NCBI RefSeq assembly: GCF_018991925.1
Contig: NW_024756914.1
Location: 6,218,662-6,282,661, forward strand
Direction of reading: 5' to 3'
Length of the DNA stretch: 64,000 nucleotides
Source: Homarus americanus
Taxonomy: Eukaryota; Arthropoda; Malacostraca; Decapoda; Nephropidae
The position numbers and the translations under genes were made by a program. Every line of letters begins with the position of its first letter. Position 1 is the stretch's first letter. Positions 32,170 to 42,190 of the stretch are shown here, piece after piece. The notes beneath the pieces are model-generated. The model was not told the DNA's origin. It searched no databases and saw nothing but the letters and a program-made list of their open reading frames with translations.

Positions 32170-32350
32170 GTACCTGGTAACCTGGGCATACGGCAGGGTG
32201 CTACAGTGTGTGGTGAGGTTCAGTGAACGCGCCGGAGAACCGCGCCCCCATGTCAGCGAGCCTGCACGCCCTGATGCCCTGCAGGTCCAGGTGGGCGCGG
32301 GCAAGCTTACCTCCACATACCTCCGTGAGACAACACCAAGTCCTGGATAA
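32170..32350. other. Unique CpG-containing DNA
   Basis: GC-richer unique sequence (GAACGCGCCGGAGAACCGCG near 32224) with no recognised product. A plus-strand 81-codon frame and a minus-strand 79-codon frame overlap it. It may be a piece of another element. Confidence 0.3.
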
Positions 32351-32354
32351 CCCC

Positions 32355-32443
32355 TTCACCTCCCTCCCTCACCCTCCTCCCTCCTCACCCCTCCCTCACC
32401 CTCCCTCCCTCACCCTCCCTCCCTCACCCTCCCTCCCTCCCCT

Positions 32444-32521
<78 letters not shown>

Positions 32522-32765
32522 CCTCTCTCACCCCCCTTCTCACCTCTCCCCTCCCTCACCCCTCCTACCAATTCAGTATTTTGTTGATTATAATAATTGT
32601 TGGACTATACACAATATTAAAATGGTGTGATGGTGTTATAGTGGTCTGTGATGTTATAGTGGTGTGTGTGGTGTTATAGTGGTGTGGTGTTATAGTGGTG
32701 TGTGTGGTGTTATAGTGGTGTGGTGTTATAGTGGTGTGTGGTGTTATAGTGGTCTGTGATGATTG
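32355..32765. repeat. CT tract with (CT)34 and GTGGTGTTATAGTGGTGTG repeat
   Basis: CCCTCCCTCACC units 32355-32447, (CT)n 32448-32514, more CT-rich DNA, then 17-19 bp units of TGGTGTTATAGTGGTGTG over 32625-32760. Confidence 0.94.
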
Positions 32766-32959
32766 ATGATAAAGCAATTTGTTGGACTTATGTTTTTATT
32801 AGGTTGGTGATGTAGGCCTATGGTGGCATTGGGGAAATACAGTGATAAGTGTGATGAAGTGTGTAGGCTGGAGTGGTGGTGGTGTGTGCAGGTGATGAGG
32901 GCCACACCCACTCAGCCAACACCGACCATCACTCATGTTCAATAAAAGTGATTACTATC

Positions 32960-33114
32960 ACCTGTCCTGCCACACTCCATCACACACCTGTCCTGCCACA
33001 CTCCATCACACACCTGTCCTGCCACACTCCTTCACACACCTGTCCTGCCACACTCCATATAATACGTGAATAATGGGGAGGTATAGTACTGGGAGTTTGT
33101 ATATAATAAGCTTA

Positions 33115-33147
<33 letters not shown>
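32960..33147. repeat. 24-bp minisatellite (CACCTGTCCTGCCACACTCC) and (GT)16
   Basis: Four to five copies of the unit over 32958-33056, then unique DNA and (GT)16 at 33116-33147. Confidence 0.95.
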
Positions 33148-33150
<3 letters not shown>

Positions 33151-33154
33151 AAAA

Positions 33155-33430
33155 CGCCAGAGGGAACTGTCCGAAAATTCTTTTTGGGGGGCACTCCCAC
33201 ATCCTGTGGGTGTGAAGGCAGAAGCGTTTACAGCGCCCAACAGGGAGCATGCTAAGTTCATGCTTGCCTTATGTCTCATGAGTTAAGGGCGTAGAAGCAT
33301 GAAGAGTCAGTGGCTTATGTCATCAAGTTATTGGAAGCTCCAACAACTTGTCCCTGAATACGAATTCGCAATTTTCGATTTACAACAGGTACCTACTTTA
33401 CTGCTAGGTGAACAGGGACTAATGGGGGCG
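33155..33430 (+). mobile_element. Candidate decapod SINE-like dispersed repeat
   Basis: Complex non-coding sequence directly after (GT)16. It ends in GGTACCTACTTTACTGCTAG followed by GTGAACAGGG, a motif I recall as recurrent in decapod genomic and UTR sequences, and includes CTTGCCTTATGTCTCATGAG. No polymerase III boxes are clear. Type and edges are uncertain; the call rests on recollection of the 3' motif. Confidence 0.4.
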
Positions 33431-33639
33431 TTGAATATAATACTATTAACCCCTGACCTTTGACCCCTGAGCTAGATATTGACCCAACAAACATGGTCCT
33501 GAGATCCGTGTGTCAATATCTTTAGGTTACGTGTCTTTATGTTATGGCTAGACACGTGGAGAGAGAGTATCATCCAAATAATTGTAGGAGTATTGACAAC
33601 TGTGTTATTATTGGAGGCTGCAGGTGGTAGGTGGAGGGG

Positions 33640-33840
33640 TAGTGAACTCTTAGGTGAGGTGATGGGGGAAAAATGAGGTGAGGGAGGTAGGGGGGGCCAG
33701 GTGAGAGGTGAAGGAGGGGCATGGGTGAGGATAGATGAGGTGAGGGAGATATGGGGTCAGGTGAGGGCAGGAGCAGGTAAAGATGAGGTTAGGGAAGGTG
33801 GGGGAGAGAGGGAGGGGGTAGGTGGCGTGGGAAGATAACA
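33640..33840. repeat. G-rich tract (GGTGAGGTGAGGGAGGT)
   Basis: Degenerate ~35-bp units containing GATGAGGTGAGGGAG. Confidence 0.8.
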
Positions 33841-33904
33841 TCACCTCACCATCATTAATAGGACAGGACAGGTTAGTTAATCGCTGCTCGAGGGGACGAC
33901 AACA

Positions 33905-34105
33905 CTACCAGCTGATATGCCCCCTCCCCGGCGCGCGACAGCTTCCCCTACAGGCTCCCCGACAGGCTCCCTCAAACAGTACCACCAGCTGATACCCCGA
34001 CTGCTTCCGACAGTACCACGAGTTTATAACTCCTCCCGATAGCCTCCCCGACAGTACCACCAGCTGATATAACCCCTGACACCACCCGACAGCCTCCCCG
34101 ATAAG
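33905..34105. repeat. ~45-bp repeat (CAGTACCACCAGCTGATA..CGACAGCCTCCCCG)
   Basis: Four or five degenerate units combining TACCACCAGCTGATA with CCCGACAGCCTCCCCGACAG. Unusually CpG-rich for the window. Confidence 0.8.
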
Positions 34106-34113
34106 AACCACTG

Positions 34114-34154
34114 CGTGTGTGTGCGCGTGCGTGTGTGTGTGTGTGTGTGTGTGC

Positions 34155-34187
<33 letters not shown>

Positions 34188-34230
34188 CGCGTGCGTGCGT
34201 GCGTGTGTGTGTGCGTGTGCGTGCGTGCGG
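34114..34230. repeat. (GT)n with GC interruptions, Z-DNA-prone
   Basis: Alternating purine-pyrimidine for ~115 bases with frequent GCGC and GCGTGCGTGCG insertions, the composition most favourable for left-handed DNA in this window. Confidence 0.93.
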
Positions 34231-34284
34231 TTGTAATTAGTATGTATCAGGTGACAACAGGTGTGTGGTGGCGTGTAAGTTACT

Positions 34285-34565
34285 TCACCCCTCCCCCACC
34301 TCACCATTCCTCTCTCCATTTCCTCTCCTCCCATCATCTTACCTCGCCTCGCCTTCCCCTCCTCCTCCCTCTTCTCCCTCCATCTCTTCTCGCCCTCACC
34401 CCACTCGGACTGGTTGCTAATAGTATACCGGTACAGCTCGCCCTGGGAGATAAAGATCAAACTGGGAACTGGTTAGGTTAGGTTAGGTTAATAAATGGGA
34501 CACTTACCTGGTTGATGGCTTGTCTCTCTCTCTCTCTCTCTCTCTCTTCTTTCTCTCTCTCTCTG
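34285..34565. repeat. CT-rich tract, TTAGG cluster, (CT)n
   Basis: CT-rich DNA 34290-34400, GGTTAGGTTAGGTTAGG at 34470-34490, and (CT)n 34523-34564. Confidence 0.9.
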
Positions 34566-34582
34566 TCAGGTCGTCTCCATCA

Positions 34583-34684
34583 ACCAATCAGAGTCAAGAA
34601 TCATATCTAATCACCAGTTGGTTATCAATGAAAGGAGGTGAGACGCGTTGATTGGCTGGCGAGGTGATAACGCTGGCCAATCAG
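34583..34684. promoter_or_regulatory. Cluster of three CCAAT boxes
   Basis: ACCAATCAG at 34583-34591, ATTGG (reverse CCAAT) at 34651-34655 inside TTGATTGGCTGG, and GGCCAATCAG at 34675-34684. CCAAT flanked by CAG/C is the NF-Y-type consensus. No start-site motif was found within the following 60 bases, which lead into (CT)35. Confidence 0.35.
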
Positions 34685-34738
34685 ATGACAGCGATAGTAC
34701 GGGGGGAGAGGGGTTTAATGGTTGATAAATGAGCCAAA

Positions 34739-34740
<2 letters not shown>

Positions 34741-34814
<74 letters not shown>

Positions 34815-34850
34815 ATATATATATATATTTTTTTATATATATATATATAC
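34741..34850. repeat. (CT)35 and (TA)n
   Basis: A pure (CT)n of 70 bases, then TTTTTATATATATATATTTT and another (TA)n. Confidence 0.98.
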
Positions 34851-34865
34851 ACACACCACACTGAA

Positions 34866-36450
34866 ACGCAGACACCACCCCCTCCTCCCACACACACCTC
34901 CCTCCCTCCCACACACCCCCTCACCCTCCCTCCCCACACACCCCCTCACCCCTCCCCTCCCACACACACCCCCTCCCCACACACCCCCCTCCTCCACCAC
35001 CCCCTCCCCCCCACACACCCCTCCTCCCCCACACCCTCCCTCCCCTCCCCACACACACACACCCTCCCCACACACACACCCCTCCCCCCACACACACCCC
35101 TCCCTCCCTCCCCCCCACACCCCCTCCCTCCCCCCACACACACCCCCCTCCCTCCCCACACCCCTCCCTCCCCCACACACCCCCCCTCCTCCCCCCACAC
35201 CCCCTCCCCTCCCCACACACCCCCTCCTCCCCCCACACACCCCCCCTCCCTCCCCCACACACCCCCTCCCTCCCCCCTCACCACCCCTCCTCCCCCCCAC
35301 ACACCCTCCCTCCTCACACACCTCCTCCCCCCACACACCCCTCCCCTCCCCCCACACACCCTCCTCCCCACACACACACCCTCCCTCCCCCCCTCCCTCC
35401 CCACACACCCCGCCCTCCCCCCACACCCACCCGCCCTCCCCACACACACCCCACCCCTCCTCCACACACACCCCGCCCCTCCTCCACACACACCCTCCCT
35501 CCACACCCGCCCTCCCCCACACACACCCCGCCCTCCCCACACCCGCCCTCCCCCACACACACCCGCCTCCCCCCACACACCCCGCCCTCCCCACACACCC
35601 CCCCTCCCCCACTCCCTCCCCCCACACCCCGCCCTCACACACCTCCCATCCTCCTCCCTCACACACCCCGCCCTCCACCACACCCCGCCCTCCCCCCACA
35701 CACCCCGCCCTCCCCCACACACACACCCGCCCTCCCCACACACCCGCCCTCCACCACACACACCCGCCCCTCCCCCACACACCCTCCCCCACACACCCCG
35801 CCCTCCCCCCACCCCTCCCACACACCCCGCCCCTCCCCACACACACACCCGCTCCTCCCCACAAACCACCCGCTCCTCCCTCCACACACACCGCCCTCCC
35901 CCCACACACACACCCGCCCCTCCCCCCACACACACCCGCCCTCCCCACACACCCCGCCCTCTCCCCCCACACACACCCCCCTCACACACCCCGCCCTCCC
36001 CCCACCCGCCCTCCCCACCCTCCCGCCCCTCCCCCACACCCCCCTCCACACCCCGCCCTCCCCCACACACCCCGCCCTCCACCACACAGCCCTCCCCACA
36101 CACCCCCTCCGCCCCGCCCTCCCCACACCCTCGCCCTCCACCACACTCCACCCGCCCTCCCCACACCCGCCCCTCCACACCCGCCCTCCCCCACACACCC
36201 CCCCTCACCACGCACACCCCGCCCTCCACACACACACCCCGCCCTCCCCCACACACCCCGCCCTCCCACACACCCCTCCCCCACACCCGCCCTCCCCCAC
36301 ACACCCCGCCCCTCCCACACACACCCCGCCCTCCACCCACACACCCCGCCCCTCCCCACACACACCCCCCGCCCTCTCCCACACACACCCCGCCTCCCCA
36401 CACCCCGCCCCTCCCCACACACCCCGCCCCACACCCCGTCCCCCACACGC
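34866..36450. repeat. 1.6-kb C-rich ~20-bp minisatellite with two subfamilies
   Basis: About 80 units. From 34866 to about 35407 they read CACACACCCCCTCCCTCCCC, with no CpG seen after 34870. From 35408 on most units read CACACACCCCGCCCTCCCC, each with a GC box (CCCCGCCC). Both plus-strand frames of about 600 codons (Pro/His/Thr/Arg) and minus-strand frames up to 505 codons are open at the same locus. They are consequences of stop-free units and are not genes. Short A interruptions are rare. Confidence 0.96.
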
Positions 36451-36529
36451 ACGTGGCGGCCAAAACAAACGCCTGGCCCTATAAACAATCATATACAAAC
36501 ACTCAGTAGTTGTATTAAGGATGGGCCGG

Positions 36530-36660
36530 ATGTGACGTCATTTACCAACAACAACGATTCTTAACTAATTAATTCACTTTGACACCAGGCTTTACTTACT
36601 GACTTGACTGAGGGGCTTGTTTGAAGGTTGTGGGAGGATTTTGAAGGTTTGTGGGTGCTT
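36530..36660. other. Unique DNA with one CRE octamer
   Basis: TGACGTCA at 36533-36540, immediately after the C-rich array. Otherwise unremarkable. Confidence 0.4.
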
Positions 36661-36664
36661 GTGA

Positions 36665-36800
36665 GGGTTTTAAAGGTTAGGTTTGGTTTGGTTGGGTTTG
36701 GTTTAGTTAGGTTTAGGTTTGGTTTAGTTAGGTTAGGTTTAGTGGGGTTTGGTTTGATTTAGTTGGGTTGGGTTAGGTTTGGTTTGGTTAGGTTTTCGTT
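36665..36800. repeat. GGTTTGGTT/TTAGG-like cluster
   Basis: GGTTTGGTTTGGTTAGG-type degenerate telomere-like repeats. Confidence 0.85.
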
Positions 36801-36929
36801 TCGTTTTCGTTTCATTGTTAATTTGTTGTCACTTTTGTCTTTTATTCAAATTAGTTTTAGTTCGTTGATGATGACGTGGTAAATGTCCCTATAACTCAAA
36901 ATACGTAGACATTATTACGTCACTATAAC

Positions 36930-37320
36930 TCACTATACAAGGGTGTTATGTCACTCGCTGTCACTATACATAGAATTGTTACATCACTGTCACTATACAT
37001 AGAATTGTTACATCACTGTCACTATACATAGAATTGTTACATCACTGTCACTATACATAGAATTGTTACATCACTGTCACTATACATGAATTGTTACGTC
37101 ACTGTCACTATACATAGAATTGTTACATCACTGTCACTATACATAGAATTGTTAATCACTGTCACTATACATAGAATTGTTACGTCACTGTCACTATACA
37201 TAGAATTGTTACGTCATGTCTCTATACATAGAATTGTTGCGTCACTGTCACTATACATAGAATTGTTACATCACTGTCACTATACATAGGTTGTTACGTC
37301 ACTGTCACTATACACAGAAG
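36930..37320. repeat. 29-bp minisatellite (CACTATACATAGAATTGTTAC)
   Basis: About 13 units of 29 bp with the cores CACTATACATAGAATTGTT and ACATCACTGT/ACGTCACTGT. Three units have 1-3 base deletions that shift reading frames. Confidence 0.96.
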
Positions 37321-37393
37321 TTGGTTTGCGTCACAATGAATGATGAGATTTATATATAATAATAATACAGGTTCGTCTTGCGTGCAGGAAATA

Positions 37394-37424
<31 letters not shown>

Positions 37425-37893
37425 TGATGTGTGTGTGATTGTTGGTATTCTGTGTGTGTGTGTGTGTGTGTGTGTGTTGTGTGTGTCAATTTTGGACACA
37501 CACACTCCTAACACACACACTCTCCTATACACACCACTCTTCACACACACACTCCACAACACACACACACACACACTCCACACAACACACACACACACTC
37601 CAACACACACACACACACCACAACACACACACACACACACACACTCCACACCAACACACACACTCCTAACACACACACAACACACACACACACTCCCACA
37701 ACACACACACACACACACACACACACCTCACAACACACACACACACACACACTCACACACACACACACACACACACACACAACACACACACACACCTCAC
37801 ACACACACACTCTCCCACAACACACACACACACACACTAAACACACACACACCACAACACACACACACTCCACAACACACACACACACTCCAC

Positions 37894-37930
<37 letters not shown>
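37394..37930. repeat. (GT)n then ~430-bp (CA)n-rich block
   Basis: GT tracts at 37394-37421 and 37455-37487 face a CA-rich block 37496-37930, with CTCC/ACTCCAC interruptions every 15-30 bases. The opposing GT and CA arms are complementary and could fold back. Confidence 0.94.
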
Positions 37931-37933
<3 letters not shown>

Positions 37934-38078
37934 CTCGCCAGCCACCAGGGATATGTGTGGCCAGGCACCTTTTTTTTCTGCCTAGTGTTAAAACAATGGT
38001 TGGTAGCACTTGAGTCGCCCACATGACCCTGGTAAGAGGATTATGCCCCAGTGTTGTGTAAGAGAGAGAGAGTGAGAG

Positions 38079-38083
<5 letters not shown>
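37931..38083. mobile_element. Complex island between (CA)n and (GA)n
   Basis: ~150 bases of complex sequence containing GGGATATGTGTGGCCAGGCA and GGTTGGTAGCACTTGAGTCG, bounded on both sides by microsatellites. I believe a similar island occurs in microsatellite flanks of decapods, which would make it a dispersed repeat. No coding potential. Confidence 0.35.
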
Positions 38084-38125
<42 letters not shown>

Positions 38126-38582
38126 CCCGACATAGTTTCAGTGTGTGTTGACGAGAGTGGAAAACACTTCTTTGTCGAGTTGTTTGGACTGTGAGTTTCA
38201 GATGGTCTAAAAAACCAGTGGGGTGACGACGATTCTCAGGTATTATGGGATGTCACCTGATGATGAAACACCTAATGTTACCTGTGTGGGGGGTTAGGTT
38301 AGTGTTGGTTAGGTTAGGTTAGGTTAGTGTAGGTTTGGGTTAGTGTTGGTTGGGTTAGTGTTGGTTTGGTTAGGTTAGGTTAGTTAAGTTGTTCTATGGC
38401 AGCTTTAGTTTTGAGGTTTAGTGAAAGAAAAATGGATGCCAGTCATGGCGGTGTGTTTTTGTTTTACTGTTGTTTAAAGGTTAAAGGTGGCGAATTGAAC
38501 TACGCGCACACACACACACACACCGCACACACACACACACACACACCGCACACACACACACACACACCGCACACACACACAC

Positions 38583-38620
<38 letters not shown>

Positions 38621-38625
38621 CACTC
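38084..38625. repeat. (GA)n, TTAGG cluster, (CA)n with CCGCAC breaks
   Basis: (GA)n 38084-38122; GGTTAGGTTAGTGTTGGTT-type repeats 38295-38392; (CA)n with three CACCGCAC interruptions 38506-38618. The bases between (38125-38290) are unique. Confidence 0.92.
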
Positions 38626-38714
38626 GCCACTGTTCTCGTGTCATGCTGCTTATACATCTCGATGCTCCTCTCTCCCTTGTATAAAACACCAGTATTGTCT
38701 CCTGGTGTCCTAGT

Positions 38715-38870
38715 ACCTAACTCACTAATTACTTGACCCGCTAGTACTTGATCCACTAGTACTGAACCCAATTGTTTGATTCACTAGTACTCGACCAGTT
38801 AGTACTCGACTCGCTAGTACTTGATAATGATAATGACGACGACGACAATGATGATAATGATAATAGCAAC
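38715..38870. repeat. ~16-bp repeat (ACTAGTACTTGATCC) and (GAC/GAT)n
   Basis: Seven degenerate units of CACTAGTACTCGAC-like sequence (ACTAGT and AGTACT palindromes), then GATAATGACGACGACG. Confidence 0.85.
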
Positions 38871-39024
38871 AACAAGAAATCTAATATGTCTTTATTGTAT
38901 ATTTTCAGGTATATGCCAGTGACGACGCTACCACACACACCTGAGTGAGGTAAGGTGCCACACACACATGTAAGGACTGTTGTATATAGTGTTGTTGTAG
39001 TGTTACTCCTTGTGGAACACGGCA

Positions 39025-39100
39025 GTAGAAGCTGGTCGAGCGGTAACCCAGCTTATGTCGACTTGTATTCCCTCAGTCAGAATGCTGTTGTCTGTTTACC
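39025..39100 (+). mobile_element. tRNA-like SINE head (A box)
   Basis: TGGTCGAGCGG at 39033-39043 matches the polymerase III A box at every defined position and is typical of Leu/Ser tRNA-derived heads. No B box follows at the right distance, so this is a fragment. A (CA)n at 39140-39186 lies just downstream. Confidence 0.35.
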
Positions 39101-39384
39101 TTTTGGGGTTTGAGTGAGAGGAGGACATATGTATCGCCTCGTCACACACACACACACACACGCACACACACACACACACACACACGTCAGGTACACAAAC
39201 TACGGTAAATAGTCTTGAGATTTGTCTACGTCTGTGAAAGTTAATGAATGTAACTTAATTTTCACCTTAGTAGGTTACCTTAGTTAATCACCTTGGTGGC
39301 GCACGTGAGTGCCAGCACAGTGAGTCCACCACAGTGAGTGCCACGTTTTAGTGCCATCAAAAACCTGTATTTATACTATCCTTT

Positions 39385-39665
39385 ACTTAGTACTGAATTT
39401 ACAAGTTTTTGTATGCAATTTACAAACATGTATTCTCAATTTACATATTAACATCAATATTAACATTTACAATTAATTTACAGATTTGCAATTTATATTA
39501 TATATTTTGCATGCAAAATACAGATTTACATTATTTAATATATTACATTCAATATGCAGATATGAAATATGTTTCAACATTTACACAAAAAATACACAGA
39601 ATAACAATAAGTTTACATATTTACAGTAAATTTACATATTTACATTCAGTTTTACGTATATTTAT
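39385..39665. repeat. AT-rich degenerate repeat (AATTTACATATTA)
   Basis: Short degenerate units around AATTTACATATTTACA. The phrase CAATTTACATATTA followed closely by TCAATATT also occurs at 5254-5285, so the two loci share a repeat family. Confidence 0.7.
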
Positions 39666-39668
39666 CGT

Positions 39669-39872
39669 GGCCGGACAGATGGCCGAAGGACATCTGGCCG
39701 ACGGACTGAGGATAATAAGCTAACATAATTGCAATGTGATACATTTGCATGATAGAAAATTCTTTTTTACACACTTGTATAGGCTAGGCTAGACTAGGTT
39801 TGGTAAGGTAAGGTAAGGTGGTTAGGTTCGGCCATTTGTCCATTCGGCTAAATGTCCGTCGGCCAAGTGACC
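39669..39872. mobile_element. Foldback/MITE-like element with GGCCGACGGAC arms
   Basis: The left arm (39669-39706) contains GGCCGGACAGATGGCCGAAG and ATCTGGCCGACGGAC. The right arm (39827-39872) is its inverted counterpart: TTCGGCCATTTGTCCATTCG, then GTCCGTCGGCC. Each arm is internally a 12-15 bp GGCCGAAnGGACAT tandem. The ~120-base centre is AT-rich plus GGTAAGGTAAGG. It has no coding sequence. A non-autonomous foldback element is likely. The adjacent GGCCGGATAATGGGG minisatellite at 39965 starts with the same GGCCGG word. Confidence 0.6.
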
Positions 39873-39964
39873 AAGGAGCCATATTTACACCCAATTTACA
39901 AAGTGTAACCTTCATTTACATAAAAATTTTCCAACTCATAAGAAAAGTCATTAATAATGTATGT

Positions 39965-40190
39965 CTTAATGGAGGTAATAGGGCCGGATAATGGGGTAAT
40001 AGGGCCGGATAATGGGTGTGGGTCTGATAATGGGGTAATATGGCCGGATAATGGGTGTGGGCCGGGTAATGGGGCCGGATAATGGGGTAATTGGGTCTGA
40101 TAATGGGGAGTGTGGGCCGGATAATGGGGTAATAGGGCCGGATAATAAGGTAAAAGCCGGATACTGAGGTAATGTGGCTGGATAATGGAA
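39965..40190. repeat. ~20-bp minisatellite (GGCCGGATAATGGGGTAATA)
   Basis: About eleven units with GGGTCTGATAATGGG and GGCCGGGTAATGG variants. Confidence 0.93.
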
Positions 40191-40219
40191 GCAATAGTTT
40201 CATTAGTGTGCGTATTTTA

Positions 40220-40360
40220 TTAAGCTAGAGAGATAATGAGAGAAAGATAGAGATAGAGGTGAGAATGAGAGAAAGAGAGAGAGAGAGAGAGAGATAGGGT
40301 GAGAGAGAGAGAGATAAGAGTTGAGAGAGAGAGAGGTGAGAGAGAAAGAGAGAGAGAGGT
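40220..40360. repeat. GA-rich tract
   Basis: AGAGAGAGAGATAGGGTGAG-type sequence. Confidence 0.9.
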
Positions 40361-40444
40361 AGTAATTACACCTCATTAGTAGTGATAGAAAAGTTATTAG
40401 AAAAGTCATTAGGTGAAATGATAGTGTCATATCACCTGCTTGTC

Positions 40445-42190
40445 ACCTGACGTGTACTGGGAGGGGGTGTTGGTGTGTACTGGGTGGGTGTACTGGGAGG
40501 GTTGTTAGTGTGTATTGGTGGGTGTACTGGGAGGGGTTGTTGGTGTGTGTGGGTGGGGGGTGTTGGGTGTGCTGGGAGGGGTTGGTAGTGTGTACTGGGT
40601 GGGGGTGTTGGTGTGTACTGGGTGGGTGTACTGGGAGGGTGTTGGTGTGTACTGGGAGGGTTGTTAGTGTGTATTGGGTGGGTGTACTGGGAAGGTTGTT
40701 GGTGTGTATTGGGGAGGGTGTTGGTGTGTACTGGGAGGGGTTGTTGGAGGTGTGTGACTGGGTGGGGGTGTTGGTGTGTACTGGGTGGGTGTGCTGGGAG
40801 GGGTGTTGGTGTGTGTACTGGGAGGGGTTGTTGTGTGTGTGGGTGGGTGTGTACTGGGAAGGTTGTTGGTGTGTGTGGGGGTGTACTGGAGGGATGTTGG
40901 TGTGTGCTGGGAGGGGTGTTGGTGTGTACTGGGTGGGTGTACTGGGAGGGGTTGTTGGGTGTGTGTGGGTGGGTGTACTGGGAGGGGTTGTTGGTGTGTA
41001 TTGGTGGGTGTACTGGGAGGGTGTTGGTGTGTGTACTGGTGGGTGTACTGGGAGGGGTTGTTGGTGTGTATTGGGTGGGTGTACTGGGAGGGGTTGTTGG
41101 TGTGTGGGTGGGTGTACTGGGAGGATGTTGGTGTGTACTGGGTGGGTGTACTGGGAGGGGTTGTTGGTGTGTATTGGGTGGGTGTACTGGGAGGGTTGTT
41201 GGTGTGTGTGGGTGGGTGTACTGGGAGGTGTTGGTGTGTACTGGGTGGGTGTGTACTGGGAGGGGTTGTTGGTGTGTACTGGGGGTGCTGGGAGGGTTGT
41301 TGGTGTGTATTGGTGGGTGTACTGGGAGGGGTTGTTGGTGTGTGTGGGTGGGTGTACTGGGAGGGTGTTGGTGTGTACTGGGTGGGTGTACTGGGAGGGT
41401 TGTTGGTGTGTACTGGGTGGGTGTACTGGGAGGGGTGTTGTGTGTACTGGGAGGGGTGTTGGTGTGTGTGGGTGGGTGTACTGGGAGGGTTGTTGGTGTG
41501 TACTGGGTGGGTCTGGAGGGGTTGTTGGTGTGTGCTGGTGGGTGTACTGGGAGGGGTTGTTGGTGTGTATTGGGTGGGTGTACTGGGAGGGTGTTGGTGT
41601 GTGTACTGGGTGGGTGTACTGGGAGGGTGTTGGTGTGTGTGGGTGGGTGTACTGGGAGGGTTGTTGGTGTGTACTGGGTGGGTGTACTGGGAGGGGTTGT
41701 TGGTGTGTACTGGGAGGGGTGTTGGTGTGTACTGGTGGGTGTACTGGGAGGGGTTGTTGGTGTGTGCTGGGTGGGTGTACTGGGAGGGGTTGTTGGTGTG
41801 TGTGGGTGGGTGTGCTGGGAGGGGTGTTGGTGTGTACTGGTGGGTGTACTGGGAGGGGTTGTTGGTGTACTGGGTGTACTGGGAGGGGTTGGTGTGTGGT
41901 ATTGGGTGGGTGTGTACTGGGAGGTGTTGGTGTGTATTGGGTGGGTGTACTGGGAGGGGTTGTTGGTGTGTACTGGTGGGTGTACTGGGAGGGTGTTGGT
42001 GTGTGTACTGGGTGGGTGTACTGGGAGGGTTGTTGGTGTGTACTGGGTGGGTGTACTGGGAGGGGATGTTGGTGTGTGACTGGGAGGGTGTACTGGGAGG
42101 ATGGTGTGTACTGGGTGGGTGTACTGGGGGTTGTTCATGTGTACTGGGAGGGATGTTGGTGTGTACTGGGAGGGTGTACTGGGGGTGTTG
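40445..42190. repeat. 1.75-kb G-rich ~36-bp minisatellite
   Basis: About 48 units with the cores GTGTGTACTGGGTGGGTGTA and CTGGGAGGGGTTGTTG. Length differs by 1-4 bases, mostly in GGGG/GGG/TTGTTG runs. The G strand has four or more G-runs per unit, so quadruplex formation is plausible. Three plus frames (472-577 codons) and one minus frame (568 codons) are open together, which excludes a protein-coding reading. Confidence 0.97.

Noticed and set aside
34722..36564. Two plus-strand frames of about 595-611 codons rich in Pro/His/Thr, with minus-strand frames up to 505 codons
   Set aside because: All lie in the ~20-bp C-rich minisatellite. Several frames on both strands are open at once because the unit has no stop codons, and there is no start context, domain or splice structure.
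38255..38275. Hammerhead ribozyme-like CTGATGATGAAAC
   Set aside because: The core has CTGATGA and GAAAC but no stem II between them and no matching stem I or III. A similar word at 47727 also lacks stems.
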